From positions 62,001-126,000 of the forward strand of contig BSWA01000001.1 in assembly GCA_036245095.1 (NCBI GenBank): DNA of 64,000 nt, given 5' to 3'. The translations under genes were made by a program, and so were the position numbers. Below are positions 27,695-36,860 of the stretch, piece by piece. Source of the stretch: Improbicoccus devescovinae. Its GTDB lineage: Bacteria; Bacillota; Clostridia; Oscillospirales; Acutalibacteraceae. Numbering within the stretch: the stretch's first letter is position 1; each line of letters starts with the position of its first letter. The notes under the pieces are model-generated. The model did no database searches. It saw only the letters and a program-made list of their open reading frames with translations, and was not told where the DNA came from.

Positions 27695-28593
27695 GACCTC
27701 CTCGGAAATTAATTTTCAAAATTAATTAATCCGCACAACAAAGACATTCTTAATTTAAACCGAGTACGTCGATTACGGTATTTGTTTGCTACTATTTTAA
27801 AAACTTTAATTTTTGCATTTATGTTTTCAATTATGATTCGTTCTTTTGAAATACGCCGATTTTCAGATTTTTCTTCGGCAGTGAGTGTGCCTTTTCTTGG
27901 TTTTTTCTTTGGAGTTTCGCTGTTTTTGTGTAATCTCAAAATTCCCTGATAACCGCTGTCTCCTTGGACTTTTTTATCATTTGAAATCGCATATCCTATA
28001 CTTTCCTCATAAAGTTTAAAGTCGTGAGTTTTTCCTTCAGCATGGGCAATACAGATAATATCTTTTGTTTGTCGATTTACAATTAGTTGCGTTTTTATGG
28101 TATGCCTTTTTTTCTTTCCTGAATACCACTGACGCTGTTTTTTTTAGGGCGTTCGACCGGACTTTCCATAACATCAACAACCACAATTTCTATCTCGTTA
28201 TTTTCAAGTAATGCTTTTTTGCCGGGTAAACTGAATTTTCTGCTTTTAATCAGTGTATCTTCGACCCAAACGATTGTGTCGTGCGTTGTTGCTTCGCCAA
28301 CCTCAAACTCAAATGCCAATTCTTTTTGTGTCACATACTGTCGCCAGTACTTCAAAGCCATAAATAATTGATCTTGAAGTGTTAATTTTGTGTGCCTGCC
28401 TCGACGTTTGTGCTTTTCAGCGTAAGCTATTTGAAGCTGAGCAATCATCGCACTGTAAGTTTCTTTTTTTACACCTATTAATTGCTTAAAATCTGCATCT
28501 TGTAATCTCATAGCTTTTTCATATCTTGTCAATTTTCATCACCGATATTATTAAATCATATTTAGACATAAAAACCCAATTTCCGAAGAGGGC
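27695..28593 (-). mobile_element. Complete IS5-type insertion sequence (899 bp)
   Basis: Ends are 16-bp imperfect inverted repeats: GACCTCCTCGGAAATT at 27695-27710 and the reverse complement of GCCCTCTTCGGAAATT at 28578-28593 (two mismatches). TAATA flanks both sides (27690-27694 and 28594-28598), a possible target duplication, though A/T-rich chance cannot be excluded. It contains one transposase in two overlapping frames. Confidence 0.85.
27709..28532 (-). CDS. IS5-type DDE transposase, two frames joined at A8
   Basis: Frame 1 starts at ATG 28532 (MTRYEKAMRLQDADFKQLIG) with the helix-turn-helix domain and VEDTLIKSRKFSLPGKKALL, then VVDVMESPVERPKK (first Asp). At eight A on the coding strand (28145-28138) the reading must step back one base to continue RHTIKTQLIVNRQTKDIICI, then GKTHDFKLYEES, GDSGYQG (second Asp) and IIIENINAKIKVFK (Glu), ending at 27709. 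The joined length is about 274 residues, normal for the family, with a complete DDE triad. This fits programmed -1 frameshifting rather than decay. Confidence 0.85.
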
Positions 28594-28616
28594 TAATAAA
28601 TTAATACAAAAACCAA

Positions 28617-28970
28617 ATTCCAAACTTAAAAAATAAGTTAGAATATGAAATACGGAACAAAAAAAATTTAGAAGACTCACAGGAGTCAAAAAAAACCTTT
28701 TAAAAAATGATAGAAATCATAGAAGTCGCTCATCAAATAAAAAAACTATAAGTCCAAAAAAATAAGCTGTCTGTGGAAGAAATAGTTTTAATGACCCTAA
28801 AATATCTAAGAGAGAACAGCACCTATTTTCATACTGACATAAACTACGGAATATCAGAATCTTATGCATACAAAATTATTGTAGGTGGAGGACACACTTA
28901 CACAAAAGTTTACATTCCTGTAATTAACGAAGTATATATAATATATACACTAAAATCCCAGACATTTTAA
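28617..28970 (+). pseudogene. Decayed IS5-type transposase, N-terminal half
   Basis: By combining frames: MKYGTKK, then RRLTGVKK, then MIEIIEVAHQIKKL, then KLSVEEIVLMTLKYLRENST, YFHTDINYGISESYAYKII and VEDTL. Several frameshifts and stops. It is a different element from the adjacent complete IS, with a different N-terminus. The first 70 or so bases recur in inverted orientation at 57700-57771. The rest of 28594-29005 holds no gene. Confidence 0.75.
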
Positions 28971-29005
28971 CATATTTTTATATAATTTTACGCTAAAATA
29001 TAAAT

Positions 29006-30259
29006 TTAATTTGGAAAAATATCCATTATTTTACCATTCAAAATAGCACCAACGACTTTGCCGACAACGATTTGATTATTAAACGGCGTAGATTTACCTT
29101 TTGAAAAAAATTTCTCAGAATTCACCTTCCAAACTTTATGTTCATCTATTATAGTCAAATTTGCCCGAGCTCCAATTTTTATACCGAGTTCTGAAGAAAA
29201 CTCTGGTTTTTTAAGTATTTTTGCTGGCCCTTGAGTCATCAAAAAAATTAATCTTTGTAATGACATAATCCCAGACACTACAAGCCCAGTATGCAGAACT
29301 GCAAACGCGCATTCCAATCCACTAACACCGTTTAAACTTTTGTAATACCCCAAACTTTTCTCATATTTTGAATGTGGCGCATGATCTGTCGCAATAGCAT
29401 CGACGGTACCATTTAACATATTTTCAACAATATTTTTCCTATCAAATTCGCTTCTAAGTGGCGGTGACATTTTAAATTCACCAACATCCGCAATCTGTTC
29501 ATTAGAAATCAAAGCATGATGCGGAGTGACCTCACAAGTAACGGGCAAACCATCATATTTAGCCTGAGTTATCAAATTCAAGCTTTCTACACATGAAATA
29601 TGCTGGGCATGATATCTACACCGATATTTTTCAACTAAAATTAAATCTCTTTGCAAATATTCAAATTCCGATTCTTTTTTAGGAAAACTTTTCGATAATT
29701 CACAATGAGCTGATATTAAAATATCATTTTCAACAGAAAATCTACATATTTTCTCCATTAATTGATCATTTTCAACAGAACCACCATCGTCCGAAATGCC
29801 CGCGAAATTATTTAAACATTTCAAAAAATCCAAATCAACATTTTTGCCCAATCTCCCGACCGTCATAGAAACAAAAGGTAAAACTTCACAAAAAGCGTTT
29901 GAACTTATAATTTCCAACTGTTGACTTAATCTAAAACTTGAATCAATCGGAGGCATTGTATTTGGCATACAACACACCTGAGTATATCCGCCTGAAATTG
30001 CCGCCCTGGAACCAGTACTAATTGTTTCTTTATATTCATATCCAGGCTCCCTAAAATGAACATGTAAATCCAAAAAACCCGGACAGATAATTAAATTTTC
30101 GGCATTAATCACATAAATTTCTTTATTATCACATAATAAATATTCAAAATAACCATGTTTTTTAATATCTTTTATCAAATTATCTGAAATCAACAAATCG
30201 CACTTTTCAAACCCAGAATACAATCCACAATAAATTCTACCATTTTTTATTAAAATCAT
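29006..30259 (-). CDS. pyrC: Dihydroorotase
   Basis: Zinc amidohydrolase of de novo pyrimidine synthesis, closing carbamoyl-aspartate to dihydroorotate. 417 residues with DLHVHFREPGYEYKETISTG (metal HxH plus substrate Arg), the Gly-rich region ISDDGGSVEN, VTPHHALIS and the catalytic ATDHAPHSKYEK. Class I type with full length. Its ATG overlaps the hisS stop (ATGA), so translation is coupled. No other pyr genes are in the window. Confidence 0.95.
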   Translation of the reverse strand: MILIKNGRIYCGLYSGFEKCDLLISDNLIKDIKKHGYFEYLLCDNKEIYVINAENLIICPGFLDLHVHFREPGYEYKETISTGSRAAISGGYTQVCCMPNTMPPIDSSFRLSQQLEIISSNAFCEVLPFVSMTVGRLGKNVDLDFLKCLNNFAGISDDGGSVENDQLMEKICRFSVENDILISAHCELSKSFPKKESEFEYLQRDLILVEKYRCRYHAQHISCVESLNLITQAKYDGLPVTCEVTPHHALISNEQIADVGEFKMSPPLRSEFDRKNIVENMLNGTVDAIATDHAPHSKYEKSLGYYKSLNGVSGLECAFAVLHTGLVVSGIMSLQRLIFLMTQGPAKILKKPEFSSELGIKIGARANLTIIDEHKVWKVNSEKFFSKGKSTPFNNQIVVGKVVGAILNGKIMDIFPN

Positions 30260-31665
30260 AAATTATTTTTTTTTAATCTTTCACAAAGATATTCTGCCAA
30301 CTCTGAAATTTTTATTTTATATTTTTCGACTTGACCACTTTCAATTTTAGACTGTACTGTAATATATCCAGAACTTTCCTCTTCTGTACCAACTACTATA
30401 ACAAATTTAGCGTCTTTTTTACTAATATATTTTAATTTCTTTTTAAACTGGCCCGATTCAAGAAATACATCAACCTTAACTTTTTTTTCTCTTAAATTTT
30501 GTGCAATCCGCAAAGAAGTAAATATATTAATGTCATCCACAGGAACAATTATCACATCTGCAATAGTTTTTTTCATGCATGAAATCAAGCCTATTTCGCG
30601 CAATTTATCAAAAAGCCGAGTCAAACCTATAGAAATACCAACGCCTGGCAATTTCTGGGCCGTATAACACGACGCCAAATCATCATATCTACCGCCTGAA
30701 CAAATTGAACCAATGTCTGGATAATCATTTAATTTAGTTTCATACACCGTTCCGGTATAATAATCCAGGCCTCTCGCTACAGATAAATCTACCTTGAAAT
30801 ACGCTGGATCCACGCCCATCCGAACCATAAAATCCACAACGGTCTCAAGTTCGGCGATTCCCATAAAAAACAAATCATTTTTTATACCTATATTTTTCAA
30901 TTCAGCAAATACTTTTTCATAAGAACCGTTAATATTAACAAATTTTAAAATTTTTTCTATCGATTTTGATGATAAATTCTGGTTTTCTAATAATCTTATA
31001 ACTCCTGATTCATAAATTTTTTCAATTTTATCTATTATTCTTAGGATTTCCAAATCATTAACTTTTTCATCCAAAGAAGCCATCATGCCATTTAAAATCT
31101 TAAGATTATTAAGATGAATAGTAAATTCCCCAAAATTGAGTTTTTTAAATAATTGGTAAATTATACTAGGAATTTCAGCATCATACCTAATATTTAGTTC
31201 ATTTTTGCCAATCACATCTACGTCGCACTGATAAAACTCACGAAATCTTCCCTTTTGTGCACGTTCACCGCGGTAAACTTTGGCTACATGACAACGCCTA
31301 AATGGAAAAGACAAATTATTAAAATGTTCAGCAACATATCTAGCCAACGGTACTGTCAAATCAAATCTTAACACCAAATTAGGATCAGATAAATCCTCAG
31401 AATTCACAAACTTGATATCATTTAAATTTCGATTTTCTACAGTATATACTTGTTTTTTTATTTCATTTCCCGCTTTAGCAAGCAATGTCGACCCGCGTTC
31501 AATCGCCGGCGTATCCAACTCGGTAAACCCGAATCCTTTATACGTATTTAATATAATAGCTTTTATTCTATCAAATTCTATCTGTTCTTCTGGTAAAAGT
31601 TCCATAAATCCAGGAAGCGAATTTGTAATTATTTCTATAATTATACACCTCACTTCTAACTTCAT
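30256..31665 (-). CDS. hisS: Histidyl-tRNA synthetase
   Basis: Class II aminoacyl-tRNA synthetase. Motif 2 is FRRCHVAKVYRGERAQKGRFREFYQCD and the His-binding motifs are ARGLDYYTGTVYE and SGGRYDDLA; a C-terminal anticodon-binding domain follows. The boundary given uses ATG 31665, which has no good SD and adds about nine residues over homologs. A strong GAGGTG lies inside this extension, seven bases before an in-frame ATA at 31638 that would give the family's usual N-terminal length. The true start is therefore uncertain. It is last but one in the gpsA-small ORF-hisS-pyrC run. Confidence 0.93.
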   Translation of the reverse strand: MKLEVRCIIIEIITNSLPGFMELLPEEQIEFDRIKAIILNTYKGFGFTELDTPAIERGSTLLAKAGNEIKKQVYTVENRNLNDIKFVNSEDLSDPNLVLRFDLTVPLARYVAEHFNNLSFPFRRCHVAKVYRGERAQKGRFREFYQCDVDVIGKNELNIRYDAEIPSIIYQLFKKLNFGEFTIHLNNLKILNGMMASLDEKVNDLEILRIIDKIEKIYESGVIRLLENQNLSSKSIEKILKFVNINGSYEKVFAELKNIGIKNDLFFMGIAELETVVDFMVRMGVDPAYFKVDLSVARGLDYYTGTVYETKLNDYPDIGSICSGGRYDDLASCYTAQKLPGVGISIGLTRLFDKLREIGLISCMKKTIADVIIVPVDDINIFTSLRIAQNLREKKVKVDVFLESGQFKKKLKYISKKDAKFVIVVGTEEESSGYITVQSKIESGQVEKYKIKISELAEYLCERLKKNNL

Positions 31666-31683
31666 ACTCGAAAACTTCAACAA

Positions 31684-31839
31684 TTATCTTTTTGATTTTT
31701 TAGATTTTTTATAACTTTTAACCAAAAAAATACTTGAAATCCCTACGATCGATATTGCAACCAAAATAATACCAAAATACAATAACCAATTTTCAAAAAT
31801 ATTAATCAACCCATTAAAAATAAACATCAAATTCATCAT
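31684..31839 (-). CDS. Small single-pass membrane protein (51 aa)
   Basis: A short frame between gpsA and hisS on the same strand. It opens MMNLMFIFNGLIN, continues with a hydrophobic helix (WLLYFGIILVAISIVGISSI) and ends in a lysine-rich tail (KSYKKSKKSKR). The stop lies 18 bases before the hisS ATG. The positive tail predicts the C-terminus in the cytoplasm. The SD is weak (AGG). Unrecognised, but the helix-plus-tail design and operon position argue that it is real. Confidence 0.6.
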   Translation of the reverse strand: MMNLMFIFNGLINIFENWLLYFGIILVAISIVGISSIFLVKSYKKSKKSKR

Positions 31840-31957
31840 AACCTAAAATCATCGATTTTTTTCACTTATGCCAACGCGTTCACACGAATATTCAAAATAA
31901 TTCAAAATCATACATTTCAAAATTACACTACATTTCGAACGTACACAATCCCTTTTT

Positions 31958-32944
31958 TTACCATTCAGCACCAAGTTCCCTTGAAAACAAAAACTCAATA
32001 GACTTTTCTGGATCAGAAATCTTGTTTATTATTTTGAAAATTTCAACAAAAATCGGCAAACTTATACTTAATTTACATGAAATATTATTTATAGCAGCCG
32101 ATGTGCCGACTCCTTCTGCGACAAACTTATATTCTCCACCCAGAATCAATAATTCTCCGAATTTTCGATTATTACTTTCTTGCGAAAACAATGTAGCTTC
32201 ATAATCCCCTAAATGGCATAAGCCATATGCAGTCCTAAAATCTCCTCCCATTGCAGTAATCAATCTTGATACCTCTAGCGTTCCTCGAGCCATTAGTGCG
32301 CCCTTCAACGCACACATATCCAAAGCATCAAGCATGCCCGCTCCGATACCAATAACATTCTTCGCTGCAGCACCTATTTCATTACCTATCAAATCGTTGC
32401 CAAAATAACATCTTATAAGTCTAGAAGAACATACTTCTATGAGCTCTCTTTTGAAATCAGCATCCAAAGAATCAATAACCATACAAGTCGGGACGCCCTT
32501 GAGTAAGGACTTGACATGGCCAGGACCAACCCAAATAGCTACTTTTCTGTTTTTCGGCAAAAAATCCTCAACTACTTGCGATAAACGTTTACCCGAAACT
32601 TCCTCTATGCCTTTCATACAAAGAATTATTTTCTTTTTGGATAATTTTTGTGAATAACCACCAGAAACATAAAAATCCCCGCACAAATCTCCCAATAAAC
32701 TTCTTAAATTTTGAGAATTAATAGAAATAATAATATACTCAGACTCAAGTGCTAAATCTATATCTGAAGTTATTTTTACATCTTTCGTGAAACTAATAGT
32801 CCCGTTCGAACGCGTGGACAACAAAAGATCAATTTCATATGTATCTTGTTTACCCCACAACAGAATCTCATGGCCTATTTCGTGTAAATACCAAGCTATT
32901 AGCGAACCCCATCTTCCACTTCCTAAAACACTAATCTTTGCCAA
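31958..32944 (-). CDS. gpsA: Glycerol-3-phosphate dehydrogenase [NAD(P)+]
   Basis: Reduces dihydroxyacetone phosphate to sn-glycerol-3-phosphate for phospholipid synthesis. 328 residues from TTG 32944. The Rossmann motif is VLGSGRWGSLIAWYL; the substrate and catalytic region are GNEIGAAAKNVIGIGAGM and AYGLCHLGDYEATLFS. It starts about 40 bases after the 5S rRNA on the same strand and may share its transcript. Confidence 0.94.
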   Translation of the reverse strand: MAKISVLGSGRWGSLIAWYLHEIGHEILLWGKQDTYEIDLLLSTRSNGTISFTKDVKITSDIDLALESEYIIISINSQNLRSLLGDLCGDFYVSGGYSQKLSKKKIILCMKGIEEVSGKRLSQVVEDFLPKNRKVAIWVGPGHVKSLLKGVPTCMVIDSLDADFKRELIEVCSSRLIRCYFGNDLIGNEIGAAAKNVIGIGAGMLDALDMCALKGALMARGTLEVSRLITAMGGDFRTAYGLCHLGDYEATLFSQESNNRKFGELLILGGEYKFVAEGVGTSAAINNISCKLSISLPIFVEIFKIINKISDPEKSIEFLFSRELGAEW

Positions 32945-32980
32945 TTTAGGACCATCTCTTTCCCAATATTTTAAAAAAAT

Positions 32981-33096
<116 letters not shown>

Positions 33097-33103
33097 GTTG
33101 TTA

Positions 33104-33131
33104 AGTATAGCTAACTAATATTTAAAAGCAA
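33104..33131 (-). promoter_or_regulatory. Promoter of the solitary 5S rRNA
   Basis: Minus strand TTGCTT (33131-33126), 16-base spacer, TATACT (33109-33104), ending 8 bases before the 5S 5' end. The remaining 33132-33365 is featureless A/T-rich DNA. Confidence 0.55.
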
Positions 33132-33365
33132 TGTTTTTTTGTTTTTTTTTGAAATTTCTACTTTTTGAATATTTTTTTATCATATATTTATTTTTTTTAG
33201 TATATATTAACCAAATTTTAACCCATCGCTAACATGATTAAAAAATAAAATCTCCAAAATGTAAATCGAATTTAGGATCAGATTTACGACAAGATTCATA
33301 AACTCAGAATAAAATTATTTATTAATTTATATTTATATTTTTTTATGAAATTTTCATAATTTATA

Positions 33366-36300
33366 TTATATTTTTAAATATTTTTTGTTTATACTGATAT
33401 ATTTATTAAGCCTCATTGAATAAATAATCAATTCTTTAACCGCTACGCCTTCACATTTTTCAAAAGCAATTTTATAAATTTGTAACTGACTTAAATACCT
33501 GTCAACCAACTCCCCTAAATTCATCACATTGTCAGTTTTATAGTCGATTATTATAAAATAGTCTTTTTCTTTAAATACACAGTCTATTGAGCCTTGAATC
33601 GCAGTATTTTCATGGTCTTTGGCCAGATTTTTTAAAATAGTAAATCTGTATTCTCTGTGAATTTTTTCGCTTTTTCTAAGCCGTTCGCCTAATGGGCTTA
33701 ATAAAAAATTAATAATCTTTGATTCGCTTGAACTTTGTTCTAAAATTTTGTAATTTTTCTCTAAAATAAATCCACTTTTATATAAAAAATTTAGATGATT
33801 TGCATAATTTTCAAGCACTAAATTATAATCCGAAAAACTTAAAAATTCATGTATTGCAGTGCCAATTTCTTCAGCATAAAAAGCATTTTTTTTGATAAAA
33901 TCAGGCTCCGAAGTGGCCGCATACCTTTGTTTGAATTCCTTAGATGCGAGCTCTGTTGCCGTGATTTTTAGCGGAGTCATCGTTTTTTTTGAATTAAAAT
34001 ATTTAAAATCAAAACGTCTTAATATTTCTTTGTGAAAATCATACATTTCCGAATCGGGATTTTGTTTTTTTTTATTAAATTCTTCTAATTGAGAAAAAGA
34101 ATAAAATTCATGAGATTCTAAAATTTCAATTTCATTATTATTTTTAGAATTTATAATAAAATCATCGAAATTAGTGACATCCATTTTTTTAATATATAAA
34201 TATAATATCCATTCTGAAAAATTAACTGATTTTTTTAAATAAAAATTCGAATTATCATCAATACTGTTAATTTCTTTGTGAATATTGCTAATTTTAATGA
34301 TTTTTTCTATTTTTTTTTGTAAATTTTTAACAGTTATAAACAAAATAAGACCGTTTTTGGCACGAGTCATCGCTACATAAAATAACCTAATTTCTTCGGA
34401 AATTTTATCATTTTTTAGTAATATTTCACAAGCCCTACGAGTCGCATTTTGGAATTTTGCTGTACCATTTTCGTTTTTTAATTTAAGCCCAATTCCAAAT
34501 TTTGACTTAAAAATAAGATCATCATATTCCTTCAAAAATTCGTGTGAGCATCCAGCAAGAATGCATATCGGAAACTCTAGGCCTTTCGATTTATGAATGC
34601 TCATGAGTTTAACCGCATCTTGTGTTCGGTTTGTGCTTATTTCATTAAAATTATTCTCTTCGGTCTCTAATTTTTGTAAAAAATTCATAAAACTGGAAAA
34701 ATTTTGTGAATTTGCATCTGTATATTTGCTAGCTAACATACAGAAATTTTTCAAATTTTCATCTGTTTTTTTGTTTTTCGAAATTATTATACTTATTTCA
34801 ACTAAATATGTGTCGTGAATTATGAAATTTATTAGCTTTTCAGCGGGCATGTATGTCGATTTCATGCGATAATTCTCTATTTTATTGAAAAAATTTGTGA
34901 GCTTTTTTTTTAATTCAATTTCCGAATTAATTTCGGAACTTTCATGCGCTTTTTTTAGTGCAAAATAAATATATTTTTTTGGCTCTAATGCTCTAATTTT
35001 AGTTATTTCTTCTAAATTAAAACCGAAAATCGGACTCATAATAATGCATAAAAGTGGAATATCTTGTAAAGGATTATTTATTATTTTTAAAATTGAAACT
35101 AAAATTTCTATTTCTTCTATTTTAAAAAATTCTACATAAATTTTTGTCTCAATAGGAATACCATTTTTAGTAAAAATATCTGTGTAATTAATTGCACGTT
35201 TATTGGCGTTTCGTAACAAAATGCAGAAGTCATTGTATTTTATTTTGTTGGAATTATCTAAATTTTTCATATTTTTTATCATATTTGTAATATGTTTTGC
35301 TTCTAAAATATCGCTAGAATCTGGATTTTCAGATTTGTCTTGAATTATCTTGACATTAAAAAAGTTTTTGCTATTATTAATTTCGGCTCCGAATTTAAGT
35401 TCGTGGCCGGCTTCATAATCAATTCCACAAGTTTGCGTCGTTATGAGATTTTTGAATATAAAATTTATAGCATTAATGATGTCTTCTTGGCTTCTAAAAT
35501 TTTTGTCTAAAATTATCTTTTGACTTTCTTCTTGATATTTAAGAAATATTTTGGGTTCTGCATGTCGAAAACTATAAATACTTTGTTTAGAATCCCCAAC
35601 TATAAATAAGTTTTTTGTGCATTTTGACAGCAAATTAAAAATATTGTCTTGTATAAAATTAATATCTTGATATTCGTCAATCATGATTTCTTCAAAATTT
35701 TGTGAGTATTTTTTAGCGATTTCACTTTTTTTGCCGTCTTTGTTACGAAGAATATTTAAAGTAAAGCGTTCGAGATCTGTAAAATCATATGTGCTTTTTT
35801 GATGTTTGATTTTGTTGATTTCAAATATAAAAATTCTTAAAATTTCTAAAATACTGTTGATTATATCTAGTAATTCTAGGCTGTTGCTTTTTATTATATC
35901 AAAATCAAATATATATTTGCGTAAATTTTCTAGAATTTTTTTGGCTTCAGATCGAGCAAATAATATTTTTTCTTTTAAGTTTTCATCGACGTTTTTTAAG
36001 ATGGGTATTCGAGTGAAAGAAAATTCGGGAATTATTTTGTAAAGCTTGTTTTTATGCAAATTTTCTAAATAATTAAAATCTTGCTCTAGGACTTTTGTAT
36101 ATTTTTCATTAATTTTAGCATCCTTCAAAGATAAATTTATAGCAATTTTTATATAATTTAACAAAAAATTAAAATTTTCGTCTATAAATTTATTTAAAAT
36201 TTCTCCACATAAAGTCTTGTCGAAATCTCGAGAAGAAGATTCTAAAATTTCCTGATAAGTTGTCAGTGAAATTTTAAAAAAATCCTCATCACTCGGGAAA

Positions 36301-36860
36301 TGTCTGGAAAATTTGTATAGTTTTATTATGGTTTCAATGAATTTTTTGTCACTTTTTTCATCGCTGAAAAATTCTATTACTTTTGAATAATTTTCTTTCG
36401 AGATTTTAGAATAAATTTTATCAAGTGTACAATTCATAGCTTTTTTAATTATAACTGACATTTCTAAATCTTCTATTATTCTAAAATTGGGAGATATATT
36501 GCATTTTTCAAAATTTTCTTTTATAAAATTATTGCAAAAACTGTCAATTGTCCCAATAAATGAAGAATTTAATAGATATTTTTGACGTCTTAAATTTTGA
36601 TCATAAATATTTACTTCTAATTCTTTTGAAATGCGATCTGAAATTCTATGTTTCATCTCTCGAGCGGCAGCTTTTGTAAAAGTTACGATCAAAAGTTTGT
36701 CTAAATCTGTAGGATTTGTGCCAGTTATAAGTTTTAACACGCGTTCAACAAGAACCGCAGTCTTCCCTGAACCCGCCGCCGCCGATACTACTGTGATTTC
36801 CCCACGAGAATTTATTGCTTTTAATTGATTTTTCGTCCAATTTTTATTAATTATTTTTAT
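33366..36860 (-). CDS. addA: ATP-dependent helicase/nuclease subunit A
   Basis: UvrD-like helicase plus RecB-type nuclease of the AddAB double-strand-break repair complex. From ATA 36860 the product is 1164 residues: conserved start NWTKNQLKAINSRGE, Walker A SAAAGSGKT (26-34), FTKAAAREMKHRI, MIDEYQDINFIQ, GDSKQSIYSFRHAEP, motif VKLMSIHKSKGLEFP, FYVAMTRAKNGL and nuclease motif GSIDCVF, then IIIDYKTD. Between the in-frame TAA upstream and the invariant WT there is no ATG, GTG or TTG; an AAGGAG lies six bases before the ATA. The first internal start (GTG or TTG) would remove Walker A. The start overlaps the murC stop by 14 bases. No addB is visible. Confidence 0.92.
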   Translation of the reverse strand: MKIINKNWTKNQLKAINSRGEITVVSAAAGSGKTAVLVERVLKLITGTNPTDLDKLLIVTFTKAAAREMKHRISDRISKELEVNIYDQNLRRQKYLLNSSFIGTIDSFCNNFIKENFEKCNISPNFRIIEDLEMSVIIKKAMNCTLDKIYSKISKENYSKVIEFFSDEKSDKKFIETIIKLYKFSRHFPSDEDFFKISLTTYQEILESSSRDFDKTLCGEILNKFIDENFNFLLNYIKIAINLSLKDAKINEKYTKVLEQDFNYLENLHKNKLYKIIPEFSFTRIPILKNVDENLKEKILFARSEAKKILENLRKYIFDFDIIKSNSLELLDIINSILEILRIFIFEINKIKHQKSTYDFTDLERFTLNILRNKDGKKSEIAKKYSQNFEEIMIDEYQDINFIQDNIFNLLSKCTKNLFIVGDSKQSIYSFRHAEPKIFLKYQEESQKIILDKNFRSQEDIINAINFIFKNLITTQTCGIDYEAGHELKFGAEINNSKNFFNVKIIQDKSENPDSSDILEAKHITNMIKNMKNLDNSNKIKYNDFCILLRNANKRAINYTDIFTKNGIPIETKIYVEFFKIEEIEILVSILKIINNPLQDIPLLCIIMSPIFGFNLEEITKIRALEPKKYIYFALKKAHESSEINSEIELKKKLTNFFNKIENYRMKSTYMPAEKLINFIIHDTYLVEISIIISKNKKTDENLKNFCMLASKYTDANSQNFSSFMNFLQKLETEENNFNEISTNRTQDAVKLMSIHKSKGLEFPICILAGCSHEFLKEYDDLIFKSKFGIGLKLKNENGTAKFQNATRRACEILLKNDKISEEIRLFYVAMTRAKNGLILFITVKNLQKKIEKIIKISNIHKEINSIDDNSNFYLKKSVNFSEWILYLYIKKMDVTNFDDFIINSKNNNEIEILESHEFYSFSQLEEFNKKKQNPDSEMYDFHKEILRRFDFKYFNSKKTMTPLKITATELASKEFKQRYAATSEPDFIKKNAFYAEEIGTAIHEFLSFSDYNLVLENYANHLNFLYKSGFILEKNYKILEQSSSESKIINFLLSPLGERLRKSEKIHREYRFTILKNLAKDHENTAIQGSIDCVFKEKDYFIIIDYKTDNVMNLGELVDRYLSQLQIYKIAFEKCEGVAVKELIIYSMRLNKYISINKKYLKI

